A stretch of DNA of 64,000 bases. Origin: JAWXUE01 sp044432925. Lineage in GTDB: Bacteria > Bacillota_I > Bacilli_A > Acholeplasmatales > Anaeroplasmataceae. The DNA is taken from positions 1 through 64,000 of the forward strand of contig JAWXUE010000003.1 of NCBI GenBank assembly GCA_044432925.1, written 5' to 3'. The position numbers and the translations under genes are program-made. The stretch's first letter is position 1. Every line of letters starts with the position of its first letter. Of the stretch, positions 44,824 to 53,766 are shown in pieces. The notes below the pieces were generated by a model, which searched no databases, was not told the DNA's origin, and saw nothing but the letters and a program-made list of their open reading frames with translations.

Positions 44824-46962
44824 ATGACAAACTTTAACAATTGTTTTATTAGCTTAAACGAAATACAAATAGAAAATCAGTATTTAAATAATGAATATGA
44901 ACTATTTGAAAATAATATCATTATAAAAAAAGGACATGTCACTTCTAATATATCATTAGTAGATGAGATAGATTTAAAGAAACTATATTACATAAAAATT
45001 AATAGTAATATAATTGAAATATCAAAACATAATTTATATGAAACAAGTAAATTTAATACTTTATTTAATTATAAAGGTGATTTAGGTGTAGTTGTTTGTG
45101 AAAATAGTATTTTTATTAGAGTGTTCGCTCCAACAAAATATAAAATTGATTTAAATATTTATAAAACAGGTCATGAAGATGATTTAATACAAAGTATGAA
45201 AATGAAAAAAAAGAAAGGTATTTTTGAAATTGAGATTGATAAGTCTTTTGAAAATTTCTATTATACTTTTGCTGTATATGATAATATTAATATTTTACAA
45301 TATACAGAGGTTGTTGACCCTTATGCTAGGACAACAGGAGTTAATGGTTTAAGAGGTATGATAAGTGATTTAAGTACAACTAAGAAAATAAATACTCCTT
45401 ACCCTAAAAGAAAATTTAATGAAGCTATAGTTTATGAATTACATACAAGAGATTTATCAACTGATGCATCTTGGAATGGTAATGAAAATTATAAAGGTAA
45501 GTTTTTAGGATTAATTGAAAAAAATACTTCTTATACAAAAAATAACACTACTGTTACAACAGGGTTTGATCATATTAAAGAATTAGGTGTAACAGATGTA
45601 CAACTTCTTCCTATTTTTGATTTCTTTATGGTTGATGAATCTCGTTTAAATGATGAAAATTATAAAAATATTAAAAATGGTATTTTTAACTGGGGTTATA
45701 TGGGATTAAATTTCAATGCATTAGAAGGTTCTTATTCTACTAATCCATATGATGGATTAATTAGAGTTGAAGAATTTAAGAAAGTTGTTGAGGAATTTAA
45801 TAAAAATAATATCGGAGTAATTATGGATGTTGTTTATAATCATACAGCTTTTACAGAAGAATCTAATTTCAATATTTTAGTACCAGGGTATTATCATAGA
45901 ATGAAAGATAATAAATTTACAAATGCTAGTGCATGTGGAAATGAAACTGCATCTGAAAAATTTATGGTAAGAAAATTTATAGTGGATTCATTAGTATTTT
46001 GGGCTAAAGAATATCATTTAAGTGGATTTAGATTTGACTTAATGCAAATTCATGATGTTGAAACAATGAATCAAGTAACAAGAGAATTAAGAAAAATTGA
46101 TTCTTCTATTATAGTGTATGGGGAACCTTGGACAGGTGGAGAAACACCTTTAGGTGAAGATATTCAAGCAGGTAAGAAAAACTTAGTTAAAATGAAACAC
46201 GTAGGGGCATTTAATGATGAAATTAGAGACGGTATAAAAGGTTCTGTATTTGATTTTAGTGTACCTGGATTTGTTCAAGGGTTTGGTAATGATAAAATGA
46301 TTGAACAAATTAAATATGGAATAGTTGGTGGGGTATTACATCCTCATATTAATTTAGATTATTTAAATGAAGGTGCATGGCATACTTCTTCTAGTAAATG
46401 TGTAAACTATTCATCTGCACATGATAATCATACTATTTGGGATAAACTTACTTTATCATCAAGTGTGAGTGTTGAAGAAAGAAAAGAAATGCATAAGTTA
46501 ACAAATAGTATTGTATTACTATCTCAAGGTTTAGCTTTTATTCACGCTGGTGCAGAGATGTGTCGCAGTAAACCTCAAGAGGATGGAAGTTTAGAAGATA
46601 ACTCATATGACTCATCTGATTACACAAATAAAATTAGATGGGATGCTAAAATTGATAATTATGATGTATTTGAATTTCATAGAGATTTAATTAAATTTAG
46701 AAAAGATAATCGTTGTTTCTTTTTAAGTGATAAAAAAATATTAGATATTAAATTCAATCATGCAAATAATGATTATATATCATATACATTAGATAATAAA
46801 TACTTAATTATATTTAATAGTACAAATAAAATTAATATTAATTTAGATAGTGATTATAAGATTGTAATGGAAAATAATATCTTTGTTCAAAATAATAAAA
46901 CGGCTTTACTAGGCGATTATACTTTAAATCCTAATTCAACAAATATATTTAAAATAAGATAA
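44824..46962 (+). CDS. pulA: Type I pullulanase, cytoplasmic (GH13_14)
   Basis: 712 aa, no signal peptide, so it acts on imported branched dextrins. Residues about 80-170 are the CBM48-like N domain (VRVFAPTKYKIDLNIY); the barrel starts at VYELHTRDLS (about 203). Pullulanase signature FNWGY. Catalytic Asp in GFRFDLMQIHD (about 404), Glu in YGEPWTGG (about 432) and the transition-state Asp in SAHDNHT (about 532). Monocistronic, with operators upstream and a perfect terminator downstream. Paralogue of the surface pullulanase at 50851. Confidence 0.95.
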   Translation: MTNFNNCFISLNEIQIENQYLNNEYELFENNIIIKKGHVTSNISLVDEIDLKKLYYIKINSNIIEISKHNLYETSKFNTLFNYKGDLGVVVCENSIFIRVFAPTKYKIDLNIYKTGHEDDLIQSMKMKKKKGIFEIEIDKSFENFYYTFAVYDNINILQYTEVVDPYARTTGVNGLRGMISDLSTTKKINTPYPKRKFNEAIVYELHTRDLSTDASWNGNENYKGKFLGLIEKNTSYTKNNTTVTTGFDHIKELGVTDVQLLPIFDFFMVDESRLNDENYKNIKNGIFNWGYMGLNFNALEGSYSTNPYDGLIRVEEFKKVVEEFNKNNIGVIMDVVYNHTAFTEESNFNILVPGYYHRMKDNKFTNASACGNETASEKFMVRKFIVDSLVFWAKEYHLSGFRFDLMQIHDVETMNQVTRELRKIDSSIIVYGEPWTGGETPLGEDIQAGKKNLVKMKHVGAFNDEIRDGIKGSVFDFSVPGFVQGFGNDKMIEQIKYGIVGGVLHPHINLDYLNEGAWHTSSSKCVNYSSAHDNHTIWDKLTLSSSVSVEERKEMHKLTNSIVLLSQGLAFIHAGAEMCRSKPQEDGSLEDNSYDSSDYTNKIRWDAKIDNYDVFEFHRDLIKFRKDNRCFFLSDKKILDIKFNHANNDYISYTLDNKYLIIFNSTNKININLDSDYKIVMENNIFVQNNKTALLGDYTLNPNSTNIFKIR

Positions 46963-46968
46963 AATAAA

Positions 46969-46999
46969 AAATACATAGAATAATATATTCTATGTATTT
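46969..46999 (+). terminator. Bidirectional terminator after pullulanase
   Basis: A 14-bp perfect stem (46969-46982 with 46986-46999, 3-nt loop) between A and T runs. It also serves the converging ABC transporter gene. Confidence 0.85.
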
Positions 47000-47004
47000 T
47001 ATTT

Positions 47005-49914
47005 TTACCCTTGTCTTATTGATTCAATAGGACGTTTTCTAGCAATTTTATATACAGGGAAGAAACTTGATACAAATGAAACAAGTAAACTTACTCCTAA
47101 TACTAAAATTATTTGTCTAATATTTGGATTTAATAATGACATTTCTAATCCTGCTTGTTCTCTTAGTAAAGTATTAATTACATTACTTGTAATGAAAATT
47201 GCAACACAAGAAACTACAAAATTGATAGCACCAATTATTAATGTTTCACTAAAGAATATTCCAAATACATCTTTACTTCTAGCTCCAATAGCTCTTAATA
47301 TACCAATTTCTTTTTGTTTATATGAAATAGATGTACTAATAAAGTTAAATAATAATAAAGAAGCGAAAGCTGCAAAGAATAAACCTAAATATAAAAATAC
47401 TTCAGCAAACATTTCAATATAATCATTTGCAAAAACAATTGTTTGTTGTATTGAACAAGTAAACTCATAAGTATATTTATCTTCTACATAAGTAAAGTCT
47501 ACTAATTTTTTTAATGTAGTAGTATCTTGTGGAAAGATAACTATTGCTGAATCATAACCTGATGCTGGGATTAACTCTTTAAGTTCTTTATAATAACCAG
47601 TTGAAATTATACCTTTATTATATGTTAGGTCTGTTGATACCCCAACAATCTTAACTTCTTCTGCTTCAGAAAAAACATTATATATATTTAATTCAGTAGA
47701 TAAATTTGAAAGATTTAATTTTGCCATTATTAAGTCATTACATATTTGTTTACCAGATAAATAATCAAAATTATGCATATCATTGTATCCATAATCAATT
47801 AAATATTGAACCCATGTTTCAGTATACCACTCTTCTTTTGTTTCTTCAGTTGCAGTATCCCAATTTTCATAATTATAACCATCTGGATACTGAGGATAAA
47901 CATTATTTGAAAATTGATTTTCCCAATCTTTAGCATATCCATTTTTTTCAACATAATTAGTTATTGCATTTCTTTTCTCTTCTTCTGTTAAACTATTTGA
48001 TGCTTCGTTCATATCTTCATAAAACATATTCGAAAACGAATCATAACTTATAACTATTTCTTTAGTTGATAAAGTTGTTTTATTTTCATCAAAGAAAGTA
48101 ACACTTTGATAATTAAACTCAAAAAACTCACTTATAGAAGAATATTCTGTTACAAGATCATTTTTAAATATCATTAAATTAGCTTCAGTTGTTAAAGATT
48201 CTTCTTTTTCCTCTTCAATGAAGAAATCTTCATGATATATAGTAGTACAATGTAAATCATTTTGAATCACACCTTGGAATGTATATGCATCCATACCACT
48301 ATTAGAAGAAGTATCTTTTAAATCTTCATATTTTTCAGAATCAAGTTTAGTATCTAAGATACCTACTACTTTTTTTTCATTAATCGTTTTACCAATTAAA
48401 TCATTATATGAATTAATATCATATTTAAGCTCTTCATTAGATGTTGTATCATAAATTCTATATCCACCAACCTCATAATGTTCATACATATATTTAGTAA
48501 TTACAACTTCATTAATATTAGCTGGTAAATCACCTTCTAAATCCATACCTAGATCATCTATTATATCTTTTGTTATACTAATTGCTTTATCCGATGAGTA
48601 AGTGTAGTATGGAGCTGATATATTTAATTGAAGATTTTCACCAAATCTAAATTGTTCATTATAAATAGGAAAAGTTTCTGCATTATAATCTTTTTCTAGT
48701 TTATCTAAATCATCTTGAGTAATATCTATTTCTCTATTCCAATTCTCTCCAACAGAATATTTTTGAATACCAGAATACAATACTTTGTTATCAATAAAAG
48801 AGTTATAAGTTACATCAGCACCATCATAACATCCCATAGTATCTGCAGTACCAAATAAAGTAAATGCACAAATCGATAATAATATAGTAATCATTAATCT
48901 TCCTGGTTTTACTTTTAAACTACTAGCACCAATTCTCACAGAGTTTTTTAAACCTAATTTAGATTTTTTTAGTCTAAATATATCATTCTTTTTTAAAAGA
49001 ATATCTTCTGTTTTAGTATCTCTAAATGCTTCACTAGATCCTTCATCAGTTATTCTTGCTGCTACTTTAGCTGCTGAAGTTGTTCTATCATTTAAAGAAA
49101 TAATAACATCTTGTTTAGACTCTTTAATATGTTTTTTAATTCTCTCAAATTCTTCTAATGTTAAATCATGACCTTGTTTAATTTGAATAGCTTGATTTTC
49201 ATATAACGAAATACCTTTAGATATTTCTTTGTTCTCTACTTCATATTTAACAATATCACTAATAATTGAACCATCTTTAAATTCAATTACTCTATCTCCA
49301 TAATTTTCAGCAAACTCTCTATCATGAGATACAATAATAACTAATTTATCTTTTGATAATTCTTTTAATGTATCAAATACAGCAATACCTGTATTTGAAT
49401 CTAGTGCACCTGTTGGTTCATCCGCTAAAATTATATCTGGGTTTTTTACTAAGGCTCTTGCTATTGCAACTCTTTGTTTTTGACCACCTGATAACTCTCT
49501 TGGTTTTCTTCCACCAAATCCAACTAAATCAACTTGCTCTAAAATATTGTCTATTATTTGTTTAGAACATTTTTCATTTTGTAACTCAAGTGCTAATGCA
49601 ATATTATCTGCAACACTAAATTCATCTAATACATTATATGATTGGAATATAAACCCTAAATAAGTATTTCTATATGAATCAAATTCTGATTGACTAAAAT
49701 CTTTACTTGATTTTCCTTTAATAATTATTTCTCCACCATCATATGTATCTAGTCCACCTAGTAAGTTTAATAAAGTAGATTTCCCACTCCCTGACTTACC
49801 TAATATAAAAATCATACCTTTTTGTGGAAATAATAAATCTACTCCAGCAAGTGCATTAACTACTGCACCTTTTTTTGGCTTGTATTGTTTTTTCAATCCT
49901 TTTACTTCTAACAT
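47005..49914 (-). CDS. MacB/FtsX-type ABC transporter, ATPase-permease fusion
   Basis: 969 aa. N-terminal ATPase: Walker A GKSGSGKS, signature LSGGQKQR, Walker B IILADEPTGALDS. A charged linker leads to a first helix at about 345-365 (MITILLSICAFTLFGTADT), a large extracytoplasmic domain of about 440 residues rich in Tyr and acidic residues, and three C-terminal helices with the FtsX fold (SYKQKEIGILRAIGARSKDVFGIF). The family exports peptides or antibiotics, or senses cell-wall stress. ATG 49914 is set by GAGGTG. Divergent from a MerR gene with a MerR-type promoter. Confidence 0.92.
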   Translation of the reverse strand: MLEVKGLKKQYKPKKGAVVNALAGVDLLFPQKGMIFILGKSGSGKSTLLNLLGGLDTYDGGEIIIKGKSSKDFSQSEFDSYRNTYLGFIFQSYNVLDEFSVADNIALALELQNEKCSKQIIDNILEQVDLVGFGGRKPRELSGGQKQRVAIARALVKNPDIILADEPTGALDSNTGIAVFDTLKELSKDKLVIIVSHDREFAENYGDRVIEFKDGSIISDIVKYEVENKEISKGISLYENQAIQIKQGHDLTLEEFERIKKHIKESKQDVIISLNDRTTSAAKVAARITDEGSSEAFRDTKTEDILLKKNDIFRLKKSKLGLKNSVRIGASSLKVKPGRLMITILLSICAFTLFGTADTMGCYDGADVTYNSFIDNKVLYSGIQKYSVGENWNREIDITQDDLDKLEKDYNAETFPIYNEQFRFGENLQLNISAPYYTYSSDKAISITKDIIDDLGMDLEGDLPANINEVVITKYMYEHYEVGGYRIYDTTSNEELKYDINSYNDLIGKTINEKKVVGILDTKLDSEKYEDLKDTSSNSGMDAYTFQGVIQNDLHCTTIYHEDFFIEEEKEESLTTEANLMIFKNDLVTEYSSISEFFEFNYQSVTFFDENKTTLSTKEIVISYDSFSNMFYEDMNEASNSLTEEEKRNAITNYVEKNGYAKDWENQFSNNVYPQYPDGYNYENWDTATEETKEEWYTETWVQYLIDYGYNDMHNFDYLSGKQICNDLIMAKLNLSNLSTELNIYNVFSEAEEVKIVGVSTDLTYNKGIISTGYYKELKELIPASGYDSAIVIFPQDTTTLKKLVDFTYVEDKYTYEFTCSIQQTIVFANDYIEMFAEVFLYLGLFFAAFASLLLFNFISTSISYKQKEIGILRAIGARSKDVFGIFFSETLIIGAINFVVSCVAIFITSNVINTLLREQAGLEMSLLNPNIRQIILVLGVSLLVSFVSSFFPVYKIARKRPIESIRQG

Positions 49915-49932
49915 AATAATCACCTCGTTTTT

Positions 49933-49963
49933 ATACTAACATTAATGTTAAGGTTAAGGTCAA
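49933..49963 (-). promoter_or_regulatory. MerR-type promoter/operator of the ABC transporter
   Basis: TTGACC (49958-49963) and TAGTAT (49933-49938) on the minus strand are 19 nt apart, the elongated spacer characteristic of MerR-activated promoters. The perfect 14-bp palindrome TAACATTAATGTTA (49937-49950) lies in the spacer. Confidence 0.7.
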
Positions 49964-50018
49964 TATTTTTTTGTGTTTTTCTTGATAATAATGTAAAATA
50001 ATATTAGGAGTTGATAAC

Positions 50019-50780
50019 ATGAAAAATTCATTTAAAATATCTGAGGTTGCTAGGTTTCTTTCTATTACTACTACAACGTTAAGACATTATGAAAAAGAAG
50101 GATTAATTAAACCATATTATACCGATGAAATAACAAATTATCGTTATTATAATCTAGATAATATAAACGATATTTCTTATATTGTATTGCTTAGAAAAGT
50201 TGGTATTAGTATTAATCAAATCAAAGAATACTTAACTAATAATACAGGATTAAATGAAGTACTAAATGATTTAATTAACCAAAGAGATTTACTTAATAAT
50301 ACTATACAACAAATTGAATCAATAAGTATTTCTAATTATAATTATATTGTTAACGAAATAACTTTATCAAAGTGTAGCTATATATCAAAAAGTTACAATA
50401 TTAAAGGAATAGATGATGCTTATAGCAAAGTACAGCTTTTCTTAAGTGAAGTTCTAAATCATGTTAATGTTGAGTTACCTTTGATATACTTAGAAGTTAA
50501 TTATAATGAAGTCAATTTTAATAATTTGAATACAAATATAGGTATTGAGATTTCAAAAAGCAATATAGAACATTCTATACGTGATGAAACTTTAGCATTA
50601 GAAACATATCATAAAGGAACTTATGAAACAATTACCAACGCTCATGAAGAAATAAAAAAATACGCCTTAGACAATAATTTGAAATTGAAAGGTAACATAT
50701 ACCATTACTTTTACGAATCATTTAGTTTAAGAAAAGATTCTAATTCTTTTTTAACAAAAATAATTATGCCTATTTACTAA
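50019..50780 (+). CDS. MerR-family transcriptional regulator with effector-binding domain
   Basis: 253 aa. N-terminal winged HTH (FKISEVARFLSITTTTLRHYEKEGLIKPYY...NYRYY), a coiled-coil dimerisation helix (about 80-115), then a GyrI-like C-terminal domain (about 125-250, ALETYHKGTYETITNAHEEI). It probably binds a small ligand and switches the divergent ABC transporter gene through the 19-nt-spacer promoter. The ligand is unknown. RBS AGGAG. Confidence 0.9.
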   Translation: MKNSFKISEVARFLSITTTTLRHYEKEGLIKPYYTDEITNYRYYNLDNINDISYIVLLRKVGISINQIKEYLTNNTGLNEVLNDLINQRDLLNNTIQQIESISISNYNYIVNEITLSKCSYISKSYNIKGIDDAYSKVQLFLSEVLNHVNVELPLIYLEVNYNEVNFNNLNTNIGIEISKSNIEHSIRDETLALETYHKGTYETITNAHEEIKKYALDNNLKLKGNIYHYFYESFSLRKDSNSFLTKIIMPIY

Positions 50781-50806
50781 AAATCGCACAATAACAACAT
50801 TTAAAT

Positions 50807-50847
50807 ATAAAAGACTATAAAGTGTATACAACACCTTATAGTCTTTT
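50807..50847 (+). terminator. Bidirectional terminator between merR-type gene and surface pullulanase
   Basis: A long stem (TAAAAGACTATAA-GTG with CAC-TTATAGTCTTTTA) flanked by A and T runs. Confidence 0.85.
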
Positions 50848-50850
50848 ATT

Positions 50851-53613
50851 TTACGCTTCTTTTTTCTTTAAGAATACAAATCCTAATCCACCAGCAATAC
50901 CAAGTACTGCTATGATTGAAATTGTTACTGCTATAATAACACCGATATTAGAACTATCTTCAGCAGGTAATGTAATACCACTATACATAATAACTGTATC
51001 ATAACTTGTTAAAGTCATTGTTGTATCAGCGTTATATAAACCTGTTAAATCTATCCCTAATTTATCACCAACTACAACCCATTCACCCTCAGGTAAATCG
51101 AATGTTTTAGCGCTACTAGTATTATTGAAAGCAATTATTATATCATCCCATGTATCTCCATTAGCATTTCCTTTAATTCTTAATACAATAGAACCATCAG
51201 GTGATGTAATAAATTCACAATGTTCTGATACCTCATCGAAACTCATCATTCTAAATGCTGGGTGATCTTTTCTTATTTGAATTAAGGCTTTATAATAATT
51301 GAACATTTCAATATTATCACCTTTTTTATCCCATCTAATTTGATTTACAGCATCAGACTCATTATAACTATTGTGACTATATAACTCTCCTTCTACTTCT
51401 GAAGGTTTAGTTCTACATAACTCAACACCAGCGTGTAAGAAAGGAATTCCTTGAGATAATAAAACAATAGCATTTGATTGTTTATGAGCATATTCTAATT
51501 GTGTAGATTTTAAACCAGTTAATCTTAATTTATCATATAATGTATTATTATCATGAGCAGATACATAATTAACCATTTGAGACGGAGCAGTTGTACCCGT
51601 TAAACCTCTTTGGATACTATTAACTGTTGTGTCATCTGAGGCACCTTGTACAAATCCACCAGCCGTTGATGCAAATACTGAACCTTTAACTGCATCTCTA
51701 ATTTCATCATTAAAGATTGCTACATTAGGCATTTGAGTATAATTATCTTTACCAGCTGCAACTGAAGGATCTAAAGCACTCCCTCCAGCATCCCAAGGCT
51801 CACCATAAATAATAATTGAAGGATCAATTTCATGAACTGCTTTAGCTACTGAATTCATAGTTTCTACATCATGTAATTGCATTAAGTCAAATCTAAATCC
51901 AGAAATGTTATATTCTTTTGCATAAAATACAATTGAATCAACAATTAATTTTTGCATCATTGTTCTTTCTGAAGCAGTCTCATTACCACAACCACTACCA
52001 TTACTAAATGAACCATCAGCATTTAATCTGTGATAATAACCAGGCATTAAAACATCAAAATTAGAATCACTTCCTGATGAAGTATGGTTATATACAACGT
52101 CCATAATTACTCTAATATCATTATCATGGAATCCTTGAACCATTTCTTTGAATTCACTAACTCTTGATGTACCATCAAACGGATTAGTTGAATAAGAACC
52201 TTCTAAAGAATTATAATTTTCTGTCATATAACCCCAGTTGAATCCACCATCTGTTTTATCAAAATATCCTTTTTCATCTAATCGTGTTTCATCAACAAAT
52301 CCAAAATCATGTACAGGTAATAAATGTACTGATGTAACACCTAATTCTTTTATGTGATCTAATCCTGTAGTATAACCATTATATGTTGTACCTTCTTCTA
52401 CTAAACCTAAGAATTTACCTCTATTATCATCATTACCATTCCAAGAACTATGAGAAGTTAAATCCCTAACATGTAATTCATAGATAATATTATCTGTATA
52501 ATTAGTTACTGTATCAGGTCTACTATCATATTGCCAATCAGTAGGATTTAATTCATCAAAATTGACAACCATCCCTCTTTTACCATTTGCACCAGTTGAA
52601 TATGCATAAGGGTCTACTACTTCATTTTTATGAATTCCTCTTTCAACATAATAAGTATAGTATTTCCCAGCTAAGTCACCTGATACTGTAGTTGAAAATA
52701 ATCCATTTTCTTTTTTAGTAAGTTCAACTTCTGAATAAGGAGTATCTTCTTTACTTAAATTACCATTGTTATCATGTGTTGATAATCCTTGATTATATAA
52801 TCTTAAAGTAATTTTATCAGATAACGGTGACCATACTTTAAAAGTTGATTGCGCTTTTGAATAATTAACACCTAAATCACCTGAATAATCAAATTCTTTT
52901 TCAAATTGTTCTGTATCATATAACGCACTAAATCCAACTTCAATTTTTTTAGTTATACCATCAAAATCAGCAGAAATTTCATATTTCTTTTTTAAATCAA
53001 CTTCATCTGATAATGTTAATGTATAAGTTGTACCATCAACTAATTTAGTTGAAGGAGTAATTTCTACATCATCAGCTAATAAAGTAAAATTAGTTAATAC
53101 TTTAGTTGCTGTAAATTCTATTGTTTTTTCATCTAAGAAATTTGCTAATAAGAATTTATGAGAAGTATCAGGTCCATTAGGATCATCTAAAGATGTCCCA
53201 ATGTTACCATCTCCTTGACCTAAATAAACATTACATTCTCCACCAACGAAATTTAAGTTGAAATATCTATCATAAGAAATATCTCTTTCTCCCCATGTTT
53301 CACCAGCTCCATTAACTACTAATAAACCAAACTTTTCTACACCTAAGTAATCAGCATTAGCTTCATCTGTTAAATCTAAACTTAAACTAACCCAATTACC
53401 ATTAACTGTAGATTCATCGAAATGAACAAATTTACCAGTACCACCATCTGGCCATAACCAAACTTTCCAATTTTCAAAATCTTCATTATATCTAAAATAA
53501 TGAATATTAACAGTATCGTTTGTTGCGATACTCTCTTCTGCTTTTATATTTTTAGAAAACGGAAGTGTAACAATTAATACTAAACTTAAAATTAAAAATA
53601 AATATTTTTTCAT
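50851..53613 (-). CDS. Surface-anchored pullulanase (CBM41 - GH13_14 - transmembrane anchor)
   Basis: 920 aa. Signal peptide (residues 1-25), then a CBM41 starch-binding module (IHYFRYNEDFENWKVWLWPDGG, about 33-150), an Ig-like segment, a CBM48-like N domain, and the GH13 barrel from IIYELHVRDL (about 379). FNWGY present. Catalytic Asp in GFRFDLMQLHD (about 574), Glu in YGEPWDAGG (about 603), Asp in SAHDNNT (about 687). The C-terminus is one membrane helix (IGVIIAVTISIIAVLGI) plus KKKEA, without LPXTG. It debranches pullulan, amylopectin or glycogen at the cell surface. Confidence 0.95.
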   Translation of the reverse strand: MKKYLFLILSLVLIVTLPFSKNIKAEESIATNDTVNIHYFRYNEDFENWKVWLWPDGGTGKFVHFDESTVNGNWVSLSLDLTDEANADYLGVEKFGLLVVNGAGETWGERDISYDRYFNLNFVGGECNVYLGQGDGNIGTSLDDPNGPDTSHKFLLANFLDEKTIEFTATKVLTNFTLLADDVEITPSTKLVDGTTYTLTLSDEVDLKKKYEISADFDGITKKIEVGFSALYDTEQFEKEFDYSGDLGVNYSKAQSTFKVWSPLSDKITLRLYNQGLSTHDNNGNLSKEDTPYSEVELTKKENGLFSTTVSGDLAGKYYTYYVERGIHKNEVVDPYAYSTGANGKRGMVVNFDELNPTDWQYDSRPDTVTNYTDNIIYELHVRDLTSHSSWNGNDDNRGKFLGLVEEGTTYNGYTTGLDHIKELGVTSVHLLPVHDFGFVDETRLDEKGYFDKTDGGFNWGYMTENYNSLEGSYSTNPFDGTSRVSEFKEMVQGFHDNDIRVIMDVVYNHTSSGSDSNFDVLMPGYYHRLNADGSFSNGSGCGNETASERTMMQKLIVDSIVFYAKEYNISGFRFDLMQLHDVETMNSVAKAVHEIDPSIIIYGEPWDAGGSALDPSVAAGKDNYTQMPNVAIFNDEIRDAVKGSVFASTAGGFVQGASDDTTVNSIQRGLTGTTAPSQMVNYVSAHDNNTLYDKLRLTGLKSTQLEYAHKQSNAIVLLSQGIPFLHAGVELCRTKPSEVEGELYSHNSYNESDAVNQIRWDKKGDNIEMFNYYKALIQIRKDHPAFRMMSFDEVSEHCEFITSPDGSIVLRIKGNANGDTWDDIIIAFNNTSSAKTFDLPEGEWVVVGDKLGIDLTGLYNADTTMTLTSYDTVIMYSGITLPAEDSSNIGVIIAVTISIIAVLGIAGGLGFVFLKKKEA

Positions 53614-53638
53614 TCTAAATCCTCCTTTTTATATATTA

Positions 53639-53693
53639 ATTATACATATAAAACTAATATAGTGAAAGCGTTTTATTTGTGTAATCGATTCCA
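53639..53693. promoter_or_regulatory. Divergent promoter/operator region between surface pullulanase and GH133 genes
   Basis: Minus: TATAAT (53639-53644) with a -35 (TTTCAC) inside the site TGAAAGCGTTTTAT (53663-53676). A second operator-like site TGTAATCGATTCCA (53680-53693) has one mismatch to TGWAANCGNTNWCA. Confidence 0.6.
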
Positions 53694-53706
53694 TGTTTTA
53701 TTGTTA

Positions 53707-53735
53707 TTGAATACTTATATTTTATAAGTTATAAT
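53707..53735 (+). promoter_or_regulatory. Promoter of the GH133 debranching enzyme
   Basis: TTGAAT (53707-53712), 17 nt, TATAAT (53730-53735). It lies 14 nt downstream of the operator at 53680-53693. Confidence 0.75.
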
Positions 53736-53766
53736 TTTACTATAAAAGTTTGAAAGGAGATTTAAT

